Positions 1-6,166 of a stretch of DNA of 29,121 nucleotides are shown here, piece by piece. The first letter of the stretch is position 1, and every line of letters starts with the position of its first letter. Source of the DNA: a virus; IMG/VR virus record IMGVR_UViG_3300025601_000084, positions 1-29,121 of that record; one strand, given 5' to 3'. The position numbers and the translations under genes are program-made. Under the pieces are notes generated by a model. It ran no database searches and was not told the origin of the DNA. It saw nothing but the letters and a program-made list of their open reading frames with translations.

Positions 1-2
1 TG

Positions 3-53
3 ACGGAAAGAGAAGAAGAGGCAGATAACAACATGAGAAATGTGGGCTACTAA
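3..53 (+). CDS. 3' end of an upstream gene (partial)
   Basis: An open frame enters from the left edge and ends with TAA at 51-53. The last visible residues are charged and acidic (TEREEEADNN...), finishing in GY. The stop overlaps the next start as TAATG, the coupling seen throughout this + strand cluster, which is the main reason to believe it. Too little is visible to assign a function. Confidence 0.4.
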   Translation, partial: TEREEEADNNMRNVGY

Positions 54-271
54 TGAGGGTAACAAGAGAAGACGAATTAGCCATGGCTTACAGCCGGGGG
101 CTAGACGACGGGGTTGAGTTCGGACATAGTCTGCCACGCAAAACCAGGAAAGAGAAAAGAGCCGAGAGGTGCGACCACCGCGTTCCAGCCGGCGCTATCC
201 CCGAAAGCTCACACGCTTGTTGTGTGCATAGTGTCAGAAGTAGTCTCGGAATGGTTAGGAAGTGGGTTTGA
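53..271 (+). CDS. small hypothetical protein
   Basis: A 72-residue frame whose ATG overlaps the preceding TAA (TAATG) and whose TGA ends one base before the kinase ATG at 273, consistent with a tightly packed phage early-type operon. The N-terminal half is acidic (REDELAMAY, DDGVEFGH) and looks protein-like. The C-terminal half is rich in Arg, Cys and Ser and is less convincing, so the true gene could be shorter or frameshifted. I do not recognise the family. An alternative is that part of this stretch belongs to an N-terminal extension of the kinase, but that frame has no conserved look. Confidence 0.45.
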   Translation: MRVTREDELAMAYSRGLDDGVEFGHSLPRKTRKEKRAERCDHRVPAGAIPESSHACCVHSVRSSLGMVRKWV

Positions 272-272
272 A

Positions 273-1181
273 ATGAGAAAACAAGTATTCGTACCGAGAG
301 GTTTACCGGGCTCCGGCAAAAGCACATGGGTAGACATATACACGGGAGCGCCGAATGTCGCACGGATTAGCAACGACGACCTAGCGCCCATGCTGTACGG
401 CAGGCCCAAGGGGCAAGACGTTTTCAGCAAAGAGTCGGGCGCGACGCTACACCGCCTTCGTATTGCGATGCTCACAGCTTTGCTAGAAGACCCCGCCATC
501 GACAGGGTTTTTATTGACAACACTAATCTCTCCATCCGTACCGTCAAGTCTCTGTATGAGGTAACGCGGAGGGCGGGCGCTGAGTTTGTTGTCAACGACG
601 AGTTCCTTCTAGTTGACGTCGAAGAATGTATCCGCCGTGACGCAGAGCGCGAATACCCGGTGGGCGAAGACGTCATTCGCAAGATGGCTAAGCAGGCAAA
701 GCTCCTCAAGCCCTGGACCAACGGCGACGAACCCGACATTCAGCCCTACGACAACGAACAGCAGTTGCCCGAAGTGATTATCTGCGACATTGACGGCACG
801 ATTGCACGCATGGTGAACAGAGGGCCATACGAACTAGACAAGGTCTACACCGATGAGCGTATTTTGGCCGTGACCGACCTCCTGGAAAGTTTAGATGCAG
901 AACAGGACATAATCTTCCTGTCCGGCAGGAGCGAAGAATCCAGGGACGCTACTGAGGCTTGGCTTGATTGGAACCTCCGGGGAGGCGAGTGCCAGGGTCT
1001 TCACATGAGGGCAAAAGGCGACAACAGGCCCGACTGGATTGTGAAGTACGAACTATTCCAGAAGCACATCGCTGGAAAGTACAAGGTCCGGTTTGTACTC
1101 GACGACCGAGACCAAGTAATCCACTTGTGGCGCAGACAACTCATGCTGCCCACATTCCAAGTAGCAGACGGGAACTTCTAA
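273..1181 (+). CDS. pnk: T4-type polynucleotide 5'-kinase/3'-phosphatase
   Basis: A 302-residue protein matching T4 Pnk (301 residues) in length and domain order. The N-terminal kinase has a P-loop GLPGSGKST at residues 10-18. The C-terminal HAD-type phosphatase has the DxDGT nucleophile motif (D172, D174) followed by an RGPYELDK stretch as in T4 Pnk. The last 30 residues (VLDDRDQV, then a WRR and a QVA-G-F ending) also track the T4 C-terminus. The family phosphorylates 5'-OH ends and removes 3'-phosphates or 2',3'-cyclic phosphates from nucleic acid, and in T4 repairs host-cleaved tRNA together with RNA ligase. No RNA ligase lies in this window. I chose ATG 273 because AGGAAG lies about 10 bases upstream and because the frame before it (from 114) does not resemble the family. 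Function confident; biological substrate inferred. Confidence 0.93.
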   Translation: MRKQVFVPRGLPGSGKSTWVDIYTGAPNVARISNDDLAPMLYGRPKGQDVFSKESGATLHRLRIAMLTALLEDPAIDRVFIDNTNLSIRTVKSLYEVTRRAGAEFVVNDEFLLVDVEECIRRDAEREYPVGEDVIRKMAKQAKLLKPWTNGDEPDIQPYDNEQQLPEVIICDIDGTIARMVNRGPYELDKVYTDERILAVTDLLESLDAEQDIIFLSGRSEESRDATEAWLDWNLRGGECQGLHMRAKGDNRPDWIVKYELFQKHIAGKYKVRFVLDDRDQVIHLWRRQLMLPTFQVADGNF

Positions 1182-1214
1182 CATGAAGCGGTTAGTCAGC
1201 TCGGATGCAAATTA

Positions 1215-1355
1215 ATGGAGCTCATGTCTGGGCACGGTATCGTGTGGGAGCTGCTGCCGTACAGCTTGGCGGCCATCGTGGTTTTCGGGTTCTTCTGGGT
1301 TCTTGTCTGCGCCATTGAGTACATAATCGAAGTATTGAGAAAGGATAGACGATGA
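1215..1355 (+). CDS. 46-residue single-pass membrane peptide
   Basis: A short frame with one strongly hydrophobic segment (about residues 16-39, LAAIVVFGFFWVLVCAIEYI) followed by a basic tail (LRKDRR), predicting one membrane span with a cytoplasmic C-terminus. Its ATG sits in a TAATG with a 10-codon frame (1183-1215) that starts just after the kinase stop. Its TGA overlaps the next ATG as ATGA (1352-1355). This double coupling plus the membrane character supports a real gene. I do not recognise a family; a regulator of lysis or of the membrane is possible but unsupported. Confidence 0.6.
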   Translation: MELMSGHGIVWELLPYSLAAIVVFGFFWVLVCAIEYIIEVLRKDRR

Positions 1356-1573
1356 GTGATAATCCAGTAACTTCGGTGATGGTGCGGGAAAGTTTTATGT
1401 TTGCGCAGCTTAGCGCGACAGGGCGAGACACTAACGAGGCTGGGACTGCTTTTACAGCGGCGAAAAGTAGGGCTTTTGATGTGTGGCTTGAGTCTGTGAA
1501 GCAGGAAGCCCGTGATTCTGTCACAGCAGAGGTTCGTGTGATGCGGTCAAACTCGCGCAAAATGGGCAGATAA
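1352..1573 (+). CDS. small hypothetical protein
   Basis: A 73-residue protein with no recognised domain. It begins in a 4-base ATGA overlap with the membrane peptide and ends just before a strong terminator, so it is the last gene of the + strand operon. Composition is mixed, with an amphipathic, probably helical middle (TAAKSRAFDVWLESVKQEARD) and an Arg/Lys-rich C-terminus (RVMRSNSRKMGR), which could bind nucleic acid, but this is only a composition argument. Confidence 0.6.
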   Translation: MSDNPVTSVMVRESFMFAQLSATGRDTNEAGTAFTAAKSRAFDVWLESVKQEARDSVTAEVRVMRSNSRKMGR

Positions 1574-1587
1574 GTAGACGCAAAGCA

Positions 1588-1624
1588 AGAACCCCCCGGT
1601 AATCAAACCGGGGGGTTCTCTTGT
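1588..1624 (+). terminator. Rho-independent terminator between convergent operons
   Basis: A perfect hairpin: AGAACCCCCCGGT (1588-1600), a six-base loop, and ACCGGGGGGTTCT (1607-1619), followed by a T-rich run (CTTGTTT). It ends the + strand kinase operon. On the opposite strand it would also stop transcripts leaving the holin genes, whose last stop codon is at 1646. Confidence 0.85.
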
Positions 1625-1645
1625 TTGGACCACCAGCCTTTCGTT

Positions 1646-1855
1646 CTATACGGACGAAGGCTCTCTGTCGTACTGGAGTACAGACGTAAGAAGTGACATG
1701 AGTGTTGCGAGTGCGGCCACGCCGAGAGTCGTGCCGAAGTCTACGTCAACAATAGACAACGCAGCGTTCGCGGTAATGACCCCGATAGTGGTCTGTGCGA
1801 AAGTTTTGATTGCGCGCTCCGCAGAGTACGACCAGAATTTCTTGAGCTTAACCAT
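1646..1855 (-). CDS. holin, phage r1t type
   Basis: A 69-residue protein with the layout of the r1t-type holin family common in phages of Gram-positive bacteria: a short basic N-terminus (MVKLKKFW), the stretch AERAIKTFAQT, a first membrane segment (about 19-32), a short linker with acidic residues (VDVDFG), a second membrane segment (about 39-58) and a hydrophilic tail. Holins oligomerise in the cell membrane and set the time of lysis by releasing or activating the endolysin. I chose the ATG at 1855 because AAGGAG lies about 7 bases upstream; a longer frame from 1906 exists but would add an unusual leader. It overlaps the upstream membrane-protein gene by 8 bases, so translation is probably coupled. 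Confidence 0.8.
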   Translation of the reverse strand: MVKLKKFWSYSAERAIKTFAQTTIGVITANAALSIVDVDFGTTLGVAALATLMSLLTSVLQYDREPSSV

Positions 1856-2135
1856 CTTGATTCTCCTTAGAATTATGTAACGATTTGTCTTCCCATACAG
1901 CACCAAAAATATAGCTGGTGAGGATGAGTGTAATCAAGGCTACACCACCATTGACGAGGTAGCTAATGTCCATGTCGATTCCGGTGATAGCGCCATAGAT
2001 GGCACCACCAATCATGGACGCACCGATAACGAACGAGGCGAAGATATACCGCCTCCGGTTTTTCCAGGTAGGTTTATTCATAATGTACTTAAGTCCTTTC
2101 AGGTAAGCAGCGAGAACATTGCGGGTCACAGTCAC
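1848..2135 (-). CDS. small membrane protein, possible second holin or antiholin
   Basis: A 95-residue protein with a basic N-terminal region (KPTWKNRRRY), two hydrophobic segments (about residues 31-52 and 59-80) joined by a short acidic loop (GIDMDISY), and a charged C-terminus. Two-span topology next to a holin gene is typical of a partner holin or antiholin. The GTG start at 2135 is favoured by GGGAGG five bases upstream; an internal ATG at 2081 would give a 77-residue form and also keeps both spans, so dual starts are possible. Role inferred from context and topology only. Confidence 0.65.
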   Translation of the reverse strand: MTVTRNVLAAYLKGLKYIMNKPTWKNRRRYIFASFVIGASMIGGAIYGAITGIDMDISYLVNGGVALITLILTSYIFGAVWEDKSLHNSKENQDG

Positions 2136-2147
2136 AGCATCCTCCCA

Positions 2148-2228
2148 CTACTCACAACTTTCACAGTTGAGCGCGTCCTGAGGATTTGTCGGGCATACGA
2201 TTCCGTCTACTATTTCAGATTCAGTCAT
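2148..2228 (-). CDS. 26-residue Cys-containing peptide
   Basis: A tiny frame reading MTESEIVDGIVCP... and ending NCESCE. It has three cysteines (C12, C22, C25), the last two as a C-x2-C pair, giving a small metal-site-like pattern. Its stop lies just before the Shine-Dalgarno of the downstream membrane-protein gene. Support comes from a TGC-TAAAAT promoter exactly six bases before its ATG, the same leaderless arrangement seen for large genes here, and from a second possible ribosome site (GGAG) in those six bases. No family recognised. It could equally be a leader peptide for the lysis genes. Confidence 0.45.
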   Translation of the reverse strand: MTESEIVDGIVCPTNPQDALNCESCE

Positions 2229-2266
2229 TACTCCATTTTAGCACCTTGTCGTGTTAGAATTAGGGC
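2229..2266. promoter_or_regulatory. divergent extended -10 promoters
   Basis: On the minus strand TGC-TAAAAT (2243-2235) lies six bases before the ATG of the 26-residue peptide, predicting a leaderless lysis transcript. On the plus strand TGT-TAGAAT (2252-2260) predicts a start near A2267 and an 18-base leader carrying GGGAGGA before the exonuclease TTG. The two -10 elements are only about 8 bases apart on opposite strands, so polymerases would compete for the site. Neither has a clear -35 hexamer. Confidence 0.55.
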
Positions 2267-2285
2267 ACCAATCGGGAGGAACCAG

Positions 2286-3044
2286 TTGAATATCTTTCAG
2301 CAGGACATAAAGATTCTGGCGTTTGATTTAGAGTCACGCCCCAACAAGGTCTACACTTGGGGGCTGTTCAATCAGAACATCTCTATAGGCCAGATTATTG
2401 AGCCCACGTCGATGATGTGCTTTGGCGCACGGTGGTTCGGTAGCAACAAAGTAATCTTCCGGTCCGAGTACCATCACACCAAGAAAGAGATGCTCGAGGA
2501 GCTACACCGGCTCATGGACGAGGCTGATTATCTTGTCGGCTGGAACAGTAAGGGCTTCGACCATAAGCACATCAACCGTGAGTTTCTCGAGAATGGCATG
2601 ATGCCACCCTCTCCCACGAAAGACCTTGACTTGTTGCTTCTGGCAAGGAGATACTTCCGCTTCACGTCTAACAAGCTGGACTATGTGGCAAAGCAGTTGG
2701 GTGTGGGCGAGAAGGTCAAGCACACGGGCTTCCAGCTCTGGATTGACTGCATGGCACGGGACGCTAAGGCGTGGGCCATGATGAAAAAGTACCAGATTCA
2801 GGACGTCAACCTTCTCATAGACCTGTACGAAATACTCAAGCCTTGGATGGACAACACTCACCCGAACATGGCTATCGCTACCGGGCAGCCCCAGGCTTGC
2901 CGTATCTGTGCGTCCACCGACCTTCGGCCACGAGGCCACGCTTATACTTCGGTCGGGTCTTACGTCCGCGTGTTGTGCCACAACTGCAACAAGTGGGACA
3001 AAAAGAGGGGCGTTATCGCAACTTCGGAGATGAGGCAGATATGA
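2286..3044 (+). CDS. DEDD-family 3'-5' exonuclease with C-terminal zinc ribbon
   Basis: A 252-residue RNase H-fold exonuclease. Motif I is FDLES (D14, E16), motif II is NSKGFDHKHI (D92), and motif III is YQIQDV (Y169, D173), the spacing expected for DnaQ/YprB-like DEDDy enzymes that remove nucleotides from DNA or RNA 3' ends using two metal ions. A C-terminal zinc ribbon follows, with C205-x2-C208 and C231-x2-C234, probably for nucleic acid binding. The start is TTG at 2286, chosen for a strong GGGAGGA seven bases upstream. The gene stands on the + strand between the two halves of the lysis genes and overlaps the next gene by ATGA. Its physiological substrate cannot be read from sequence. Confidence 0.82.
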   Translation: MNIFQQDIKILAFDLESRPNKVYTWGLFNQNISIGQIIEPTSMMCFGARWFGSNKVIFRSEYHHTKKEMLEELHRLMDEADYLVGWNSKGFDHKHINREFLENGMMPPSPTKDLDLLLLARRYFRFTSNKLDYVAKQLGVGEKVKHTGFQLWIDCMARDAKAWAMMKKYQIQDVNLLIDLYEILKPWMDNTHPNMAIATGQPQACRICASTDLRPRGHAYTSVGSYVRVLCHNCNKWDKKRGVIATSEMRQI

Positions 3045-3284
3045 GTGCCGAAACTTATGTGGCGCTACAGGAAGCCATAGAAGCTCACGTCGCGGACACG
3101 CTGGAGCTAGACGTACTCCATTGTCAAGGACTGGGTCCTGGTGGGCGCCATGAGCGAGCTGGAGGACACTGAGGGGCACGAGCAGATATTTGTCCACCGG
3201 TCGTTACACACATCGCTGTACGCCGTCACAGGGCTGTTGCAGTGGGGTGCCGAAAATATGATTCCGGGCGAGTTCTTAGAGTAG
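3041..3284 (+). pseudogene. small unknown gene interrupted by a +1 frameshift
   Basis: The first frame starts in an ATGA overlap with the exonuclease and gives 24 sensible residues (MSAETYVALQEAI..., ending DTLELD), then degrades into Gly/Arg/His-rich text and stops at 3172. The +1 frame, open from just after a TAG at 3108-3110, reads on as YSIVKDWVLVGAMSELED... to a TAG at 3282-3284 and looks fully protein-like. Skipping one base near G3113 joins them into an 80-residue protein whose shape (AHVAD..., then DWVLVG...ELED...) resembles small conserved actinophage proteins of unknown function. No slippery run lies at the junction, so a one-base insertion or a sequencing/assembly error is likelier than programmed frameshifting. 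Confidence 0.6.
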
Positions 3285-3288
3285 AAGC

Positions 3289-3364
3289 ACAAAACCCCCC
3301 ATTCCCTTCATAACTGTAGGGGTGGGGGGCTATGGCAGACAACATGCGGGAGTTTATCCCCGCA
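3289..3364. terminator. two hairpins between convergent genes
   Basis: The first hairpin pairs CCCCCCATTCCC (3293-3304) imperfectly with GGGGTGGGGGG (3319-3329). On the minus strand it is followed by a T-rich run (GTTTTG), so it probably terminates the late structural/lysin transcript. A second hairpin pairs TGCGGG (3345-3350) with CCCGCA (3359-3364). Together they separate the + strand exonuclease island from the minus strand late operon. Confidence 0.55.
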
Positions 3365-3390
3365 CCTCGTTCTAAAACTATAGCACAGCT

Positions 3391-3660
3391 TTAGGTTACA
3401 GAGGACACGGCCCACGTGAAGCCCCAGCCGGCTACCAGGAGGATGATACCGAAGGCTCCGATACTTTGCCACCTGTAGTTCTCCAGGACCCTCACACGGG
3501 CTTCTAGCGCCGCAATGATGGCCTGTAGCTCGGCAATCTTCTCTTCGCTTCTCTCGCCCCTACCGTCGATGCGTAGCAAAATGTCGCCCTGAGACTGAAT
3601 CTCCCTGTACATGACCCCGATTGTCACTCTCACACCGGGCTCATGTTCCTCGGAGGTCAC
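3391..3660 (-). CDS. XhlA-like membrane protein with coiled coil
   Basis: An 89-residue protein with a helical, heptad-like middle (about residues 36-62, EEKIAELQAIIAALEARVRV), then one C-terminal membrane span (about 66-87). This architecture matches the XhlA family (hemolysin XhlA) encoded beside lysins in Bacillus and other Gram-positive phages, where it acts with a holin in lysis. Its start overlaps the endolysin stop, so the two are translated together. A spanin-like or antiholin role is an alternative. Family assignment is by architecture only. Confidence 0.6.
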   Translation of the reverse strand: MTSEEHEPGVRVTIGVMYREIQSQGDILLRIDGRGERSEEKIAELQAIIAALEARVRVLENYRWQSIGAFGIILLVAGWGFTWAVSSVT

Positions 3661-4355
3661 TAGAAGGTGCCATCATTCAACGCACGCTGCATGGCGCTGA
3701 TAGTTAGTCTGCCCCAGTTGCCGTCGGCTTTCACCCCTAGCTTCTCTTGTACTGCACGGCGTGTGTTGGGTCCCATGCGACCGTCAGGGTTCGCTCCCGC
3801 CCATTCTTGCAAAGCAGTGTAGGTGAGAGTTCCTGGGCGTCCATCAAGGCGTCCAAGGTACAAGCCGTGACCTTTGAGGCCACGCTGAATCTCACGCCAA
3901 GTGTTACGGCCCAGTCGCCCGTCAACCTTGATGACAGGTGCGGAAACTTTGCCCATGAAATGGGGCATCGGATCGACGGTCTGCCCCCAAATCCCGCCAC
4001 GTTTGCGTAATTCGTAGTGAAGATGTACGCCCGTGCTGGCGCCAGTCGTACCGCTAGGGTAGACCTCTTGGCCGGTGACTACGCGGGAGCCTTTCTTGAG
4101 TCCGGTACGGTGCTTCCCGTGGTAGTAGACGCTGACATATTCTCCGTGGTCAATTTTGACAACGTGGCCACCACCGCGACGGCTGAAACCTATGTGGCTG
4201 ACAACACCCTCGTCTGTTACCGTGCAGGGGAATGAGCCCCTGACGTCAACTCCGTGGTGAAATGCTCGTTTCCCGGAAATCGGGTGTTTTCTCCAGCCGT
4301 AGGGACTTTTTTCGTTTACGGTGAAGGGCTCGGGCCATGGCTTAGTCAAGTTCAT
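3660..4355 (-). CDS. endolysin: M23 metallopeptidase with peptidoglycan-binding repeats
   Basis: A 231-residue lysin. The N-terminal domain is a zinc peptidase of family M23 (lysostaphin/LytM type): start motif SPYGWRKHP, zinc ligands H33 and D37 in the HHGVD motif, H79 in YYHG, and the H111-x-H113 pair in VHLHYELR. This class cuts peptide cross-bridges of peptidoglycan. The C-terminal half (about 143-229) holds repeated segments of the form DGRxGxxTxxALQ, the signature of peptidoglycan-binding domain 1. No signal peptide, so export depends on the holin. It starts in a TAATG overlap with the upstream gene. Enzyme class is secure; the exact bond cut is not. Confidence 0.9.
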   Translation of the reverse strand: MNLTKPWPEPFTVNEKSPYGWRKHPISGKRAFHHGVDVRGSFPCTVTDEGVVSHIGFSRRGGGHVVKIDHGEYVSVYYHGKHRTGLKKGSRVVTGQEVYPSGTTGASTGVHLHYELRKRGGIWGQTVDPMPHFMGKVSAPVIKVDGRLGRNTWREIQRGLKGHGLYLGRLDGRPGTLTYTALQEWAGANPDGRMGPNTRRAVQEKLGVKADGNWGRLTISAMQRALNDGTF

Positions 4356-4684
4356 TATGGTGTCTCTTTCCAGTCAGTTATGGTTTCGTCCCATGTGTAC
4401 ATTTTGCCGTCATCGGGTCGAGCTACAGGCGCTTCCCATAAGCAGGTTGCCTCATCGAGTACCCATGAAGGGTAAGGTTGTGGCGGAATGAAAGCGTCAC
4501 GGTCAGCATCATAAGTGTGACCTAGACCGGCATAATTCTTACGCAACGAACCGTCAATATAGGTTTGCCGGTACACGTCACCAGTCCGAGCGTTCAGTTC
4601 TTCCTCAAGCCCGTCATCTTCTTCCCGGCCCGCAGTCACAAAAACGACCACATTATCAGGGTCAAGTTTCGCAAAATAGGTCAT
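4355..4684 (-). CDS. conserved phage protein of the MxxFAKLD...GYTYDADRDAF type
   Basis: A 109-residue protein with features I recognise from a family widespread in cyanophages and other aquatic phages: the start MTYFAKLD, a middle LRKNYAGLGHTYDADRDAF, a PPQPYPSWVLDE stretch, and a C-terminal DGKMYTWDE. In those genomes it lies beside tail-fibre genes and is usually unnamed. Here it lies between the glycine-rich tail protein and the endolysin, overlapping both by a few bases, so a virion tip or fibre-assembly role is reasonable but not established. Confidence 0.7.
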   Translation of the reverse strand: MTYFAKLDPDNVVVFVTAGREEDDGLEEELNARTGDVYRQTYIDGSLRKNYAGLGHTYDADRDAFIPPQPYPSWVLDEATCLWEAPVARPDDGKMYTWDETITDWKETP

Positions 4685-5598
4685 TTTATAGTAACCGTCT
4701 CGTCAGTTGTTGAAGTAGCCGTGACCGTGTAAACACGGTTTCCCCCGATAATCGCAGAAGTTTGGGTTACACCAGCACTAAAGGTTGCTATTGCTTGAGC
4801 AGGTAAAGTGAAAATAACAACACCTGAACCGCCAGCAGCACTAGCCGTATTATTAGAACCCGCACCACCGCCACTACCAGTGTTTACCGTCCCAGCCGTA
4901 GCCGCGGCAGCATTTCTTCGGGAACCATTACCACCCCCACCTGAGCCCCCAGTGCCCGCTGTCCCCGTGTCTGCAAAGTCAGAAGCACCACCGCCACCAC
5001 CAGCGCGTGTTACGGAAGAACCAGTAATGGAAGAAGCGACCCCGTTGCCCCCGTTGCCTGCAACCTGTGAAGTAGTACAGTTGGCCCCTACAGCACCGGC
5101 ACCACCACCACCAGCACCAGCAGCATTAACTCCTGTGCTTAGCCCTCCGTTGTACCCTTGAGCCACGGTTCCCGAACCAGCAGCGCCAGTCGGCGAAGCC
5201 CCGCCGCCACCGGAACCACCATTAGCACCAGCGACATTTTGACCACTTCCGCCTCCACCGCCGCCATCGGAAATAATCGCGAAAAAGACGCTATCCGAAC
5301 CGGAAGTGCCTTTAATACTACCGCTGGAACTGCCAGCCCCCCCAGCCCCAACAATCAACGGGTGAACCCCTCTGGCTACAATTAAGGAACTTTCGGAGAT
5401 TGCCCCACCGCCAGAAGTTCCCGCGTTAGTCCTGTAACCGCCAGCACCACCACCACCAGCAGCCGCGAGCCCGCCTCCACCGCCACCCGCGACAACAAGA
5501 TACTCACAAGAAAAAGGCCCAGCCGCAAAAAAGGTTGCCATGGAATTATATTTCACAAAGTCCCTTATGGAACTGTTTGCCATACTTGTTACAGCCAC
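4681..5598 (-). CDS. glycine-rich tail fibre or adhesin-like protein
   Basis: A 305-residue protein with a short N-terminal anchor (about 1-30), the family hallmark EYLVVAGGGGGG (about 32-43), then roughly 200 residues of glycine islands (GGGGAGGY, GGGGGG, GGSGGGG) ending in GGSGVVIF, and a small C-terminal beta-rich piece with VTQTS and YTVTATSTTDETV. Proteins of this glycine-rich class occur among tail fibres and tips in many aquatic phages. In T4-like gp38 adhesins, glycine islands form a polyglycine type II helix bundle that carries receptor-binding loops, and this is a plausible analogy. The GTG start at 5598 has AGGGG five bases upstream; an ATG at 5583 is the alternative. The opposite strand shows a proline-rich frame that is only the shadow of the glycine codons. 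Confidence 0.75.
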   Translation of the reverse strand: MAVTSMANSSIRDFVKYNSMATFFAAGPFSCEYLVVAGGGGGGLAAAGGGGAGGYRTNAGTSGGGAISESSLIVARGVHPLIVGAGGAGSSSGSIKGTSGSDSVFFAIISDGGGGGGSGQNVAGANGGSGGGGASPTGAAGSGTVAQGYNGGLSTGVNAAGAGGGGAGAVGANCTTSQVAGNGGNGVASSITGSSVTRAGGGGGASDFADTGTAGTGGSGGGGNGSRRNAAAATAGTVNTGSGGGAGSNNTASAAGGSGVVIFTLPAQAIATFSAGVTQTSAIIGGNRVYTVTATSTTDETVTIK

Positions 5599-5606
5599 AA
5601 CAACCC

Positions 5607-5945
5607 CTAAACTGTTATCTCGGCACCGAACACGTTGACACTCAAACGGTCAGCAGTCGTAGCCTGAACCGAAAGAACATCAGTCGCCGACATCGTGATA
5701 CCCAAAGTTAGCGTGGTCGAATCATTCGCCGCCACCGGCACATCAAACGCAATGTAATGGCTGTTCGAGATAGCATCACCGTCAGTCTGGATAGCAATCC
5801 GAAAACTGTCAGCGCTCGCGTTACGGTTCGCAATAATAATTGTGCTGATGACGACCTCCTTGCCGGCGCCTACCGTCAACAGGGTGGTCAAAGCCGTAGT
5901 GGTCAGGTCTACCTGAGCCAGTGTCTTGTAGCTGGTACTTGCCAT
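5607..5945 (-). CDS. small virion beta-protein, fibre/decoration type
   Basis: A 112-residue protein matching a common phage pattern: a start like MASTSYKTLAQ, an N-terminal TLLTVGAGKEVVISTIIIANR, a core with FRIAIQTDGDAIS...HYIAFDVPVAANDSTTLTLG, and an end with DRLSVNVFGAEI. The alternating hydrophobic pattern predicts a compact beta sandwich. Such proteins lie among tail-tip genes and may be fibre or decoration components; no catalytic residues are apparent. Confidence 0.7.
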   Translation of the reverse strand: MASTSYKTLAQVDLTTTALTTLLTVGAGKEVVISTIIIANRNASADSFRIAIQTDGDAISNSHYIAFDVPVAANDSTTLTLGITMSATDVLSVQATTADRLSVNVFGAEITV

Positions 5946-5948
5946 CGT

Positions 5949-6125
5949 TTACGCACCCATCAGTAGGAAGTTATTTTCGAATCCGCCAGCGCCACCATCG
6001 GCTGCGGCCGCAACAAGAGCTGACTGCACGGAGTCGGCAAGGTCTTTGAACACTGTGTTCAGTGGCGCAATCGGGTCGCTCGCGTCCGGGTAAACAATCC
6101 CGTCGGGGCTAGTGGTTGATGCCAT
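5949..6125 (-). CDS. 58-residue small phage protein
   Basis: A short frame beginning MASTTSPDGIVYPDASDPIA and continuing PLNTVFKDLADSVQSAL, ending with a Gly/Ala-rich tail (GGAGGFENNFLLMGA). The start is strongly supported by AAGGAG seven bases upstream. The SPDG-YPD-DPIAPLN pattern is common in small proteins beside tail genes of actinophages and aquatic phages, often serving as a short fibre stalk or foldon-like module, though function is unproven. It has its own predicted promoter (TATACT, 6158-6153). Confidence 0.75.
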   Translation of the reverse strand: MASTTSPDGIVYPDASDPIAPLNTVFKDLADSVQSALVAAAADGGAGGFENNFLLMGA

Positions 6126-6146
6126 ATGAAACTCCTTGTGTTATCT

Positions 6147-6161
6147 CTGTCAAGTATACCA
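6147..6161 (-). promoter_or_regulatory. extended -10 promoter for the 58-residue gene and tail-fibre group
   Basis: Minus strand TGG-TATACT (6161-6153), then six bases and a predicted A start at 6146, giving a 20-base leader that contains AAGGAG before ATG 6125. It lies directly downstream of the 6167-6727 gene, so it would start a separate fibre/lysin transcript. Confidence 0.55.
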
Positions 6162-6166
6162 AACTG

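Noticed and set aside
114-272. 53-codon N-terminal extension of the polynucleotide kinase.
   Set aside because: From ATG 273 the protein already matches T4 Pnk length and start; the extension overlaps another frame and lacks a ribosome site.
4808-5161. Proline-rich + strand frame opposite the glycine-rich gene.
   Set aside because: Gly codons read antisense give Pro and Ala; no ribosome site or promoter. Shadow.
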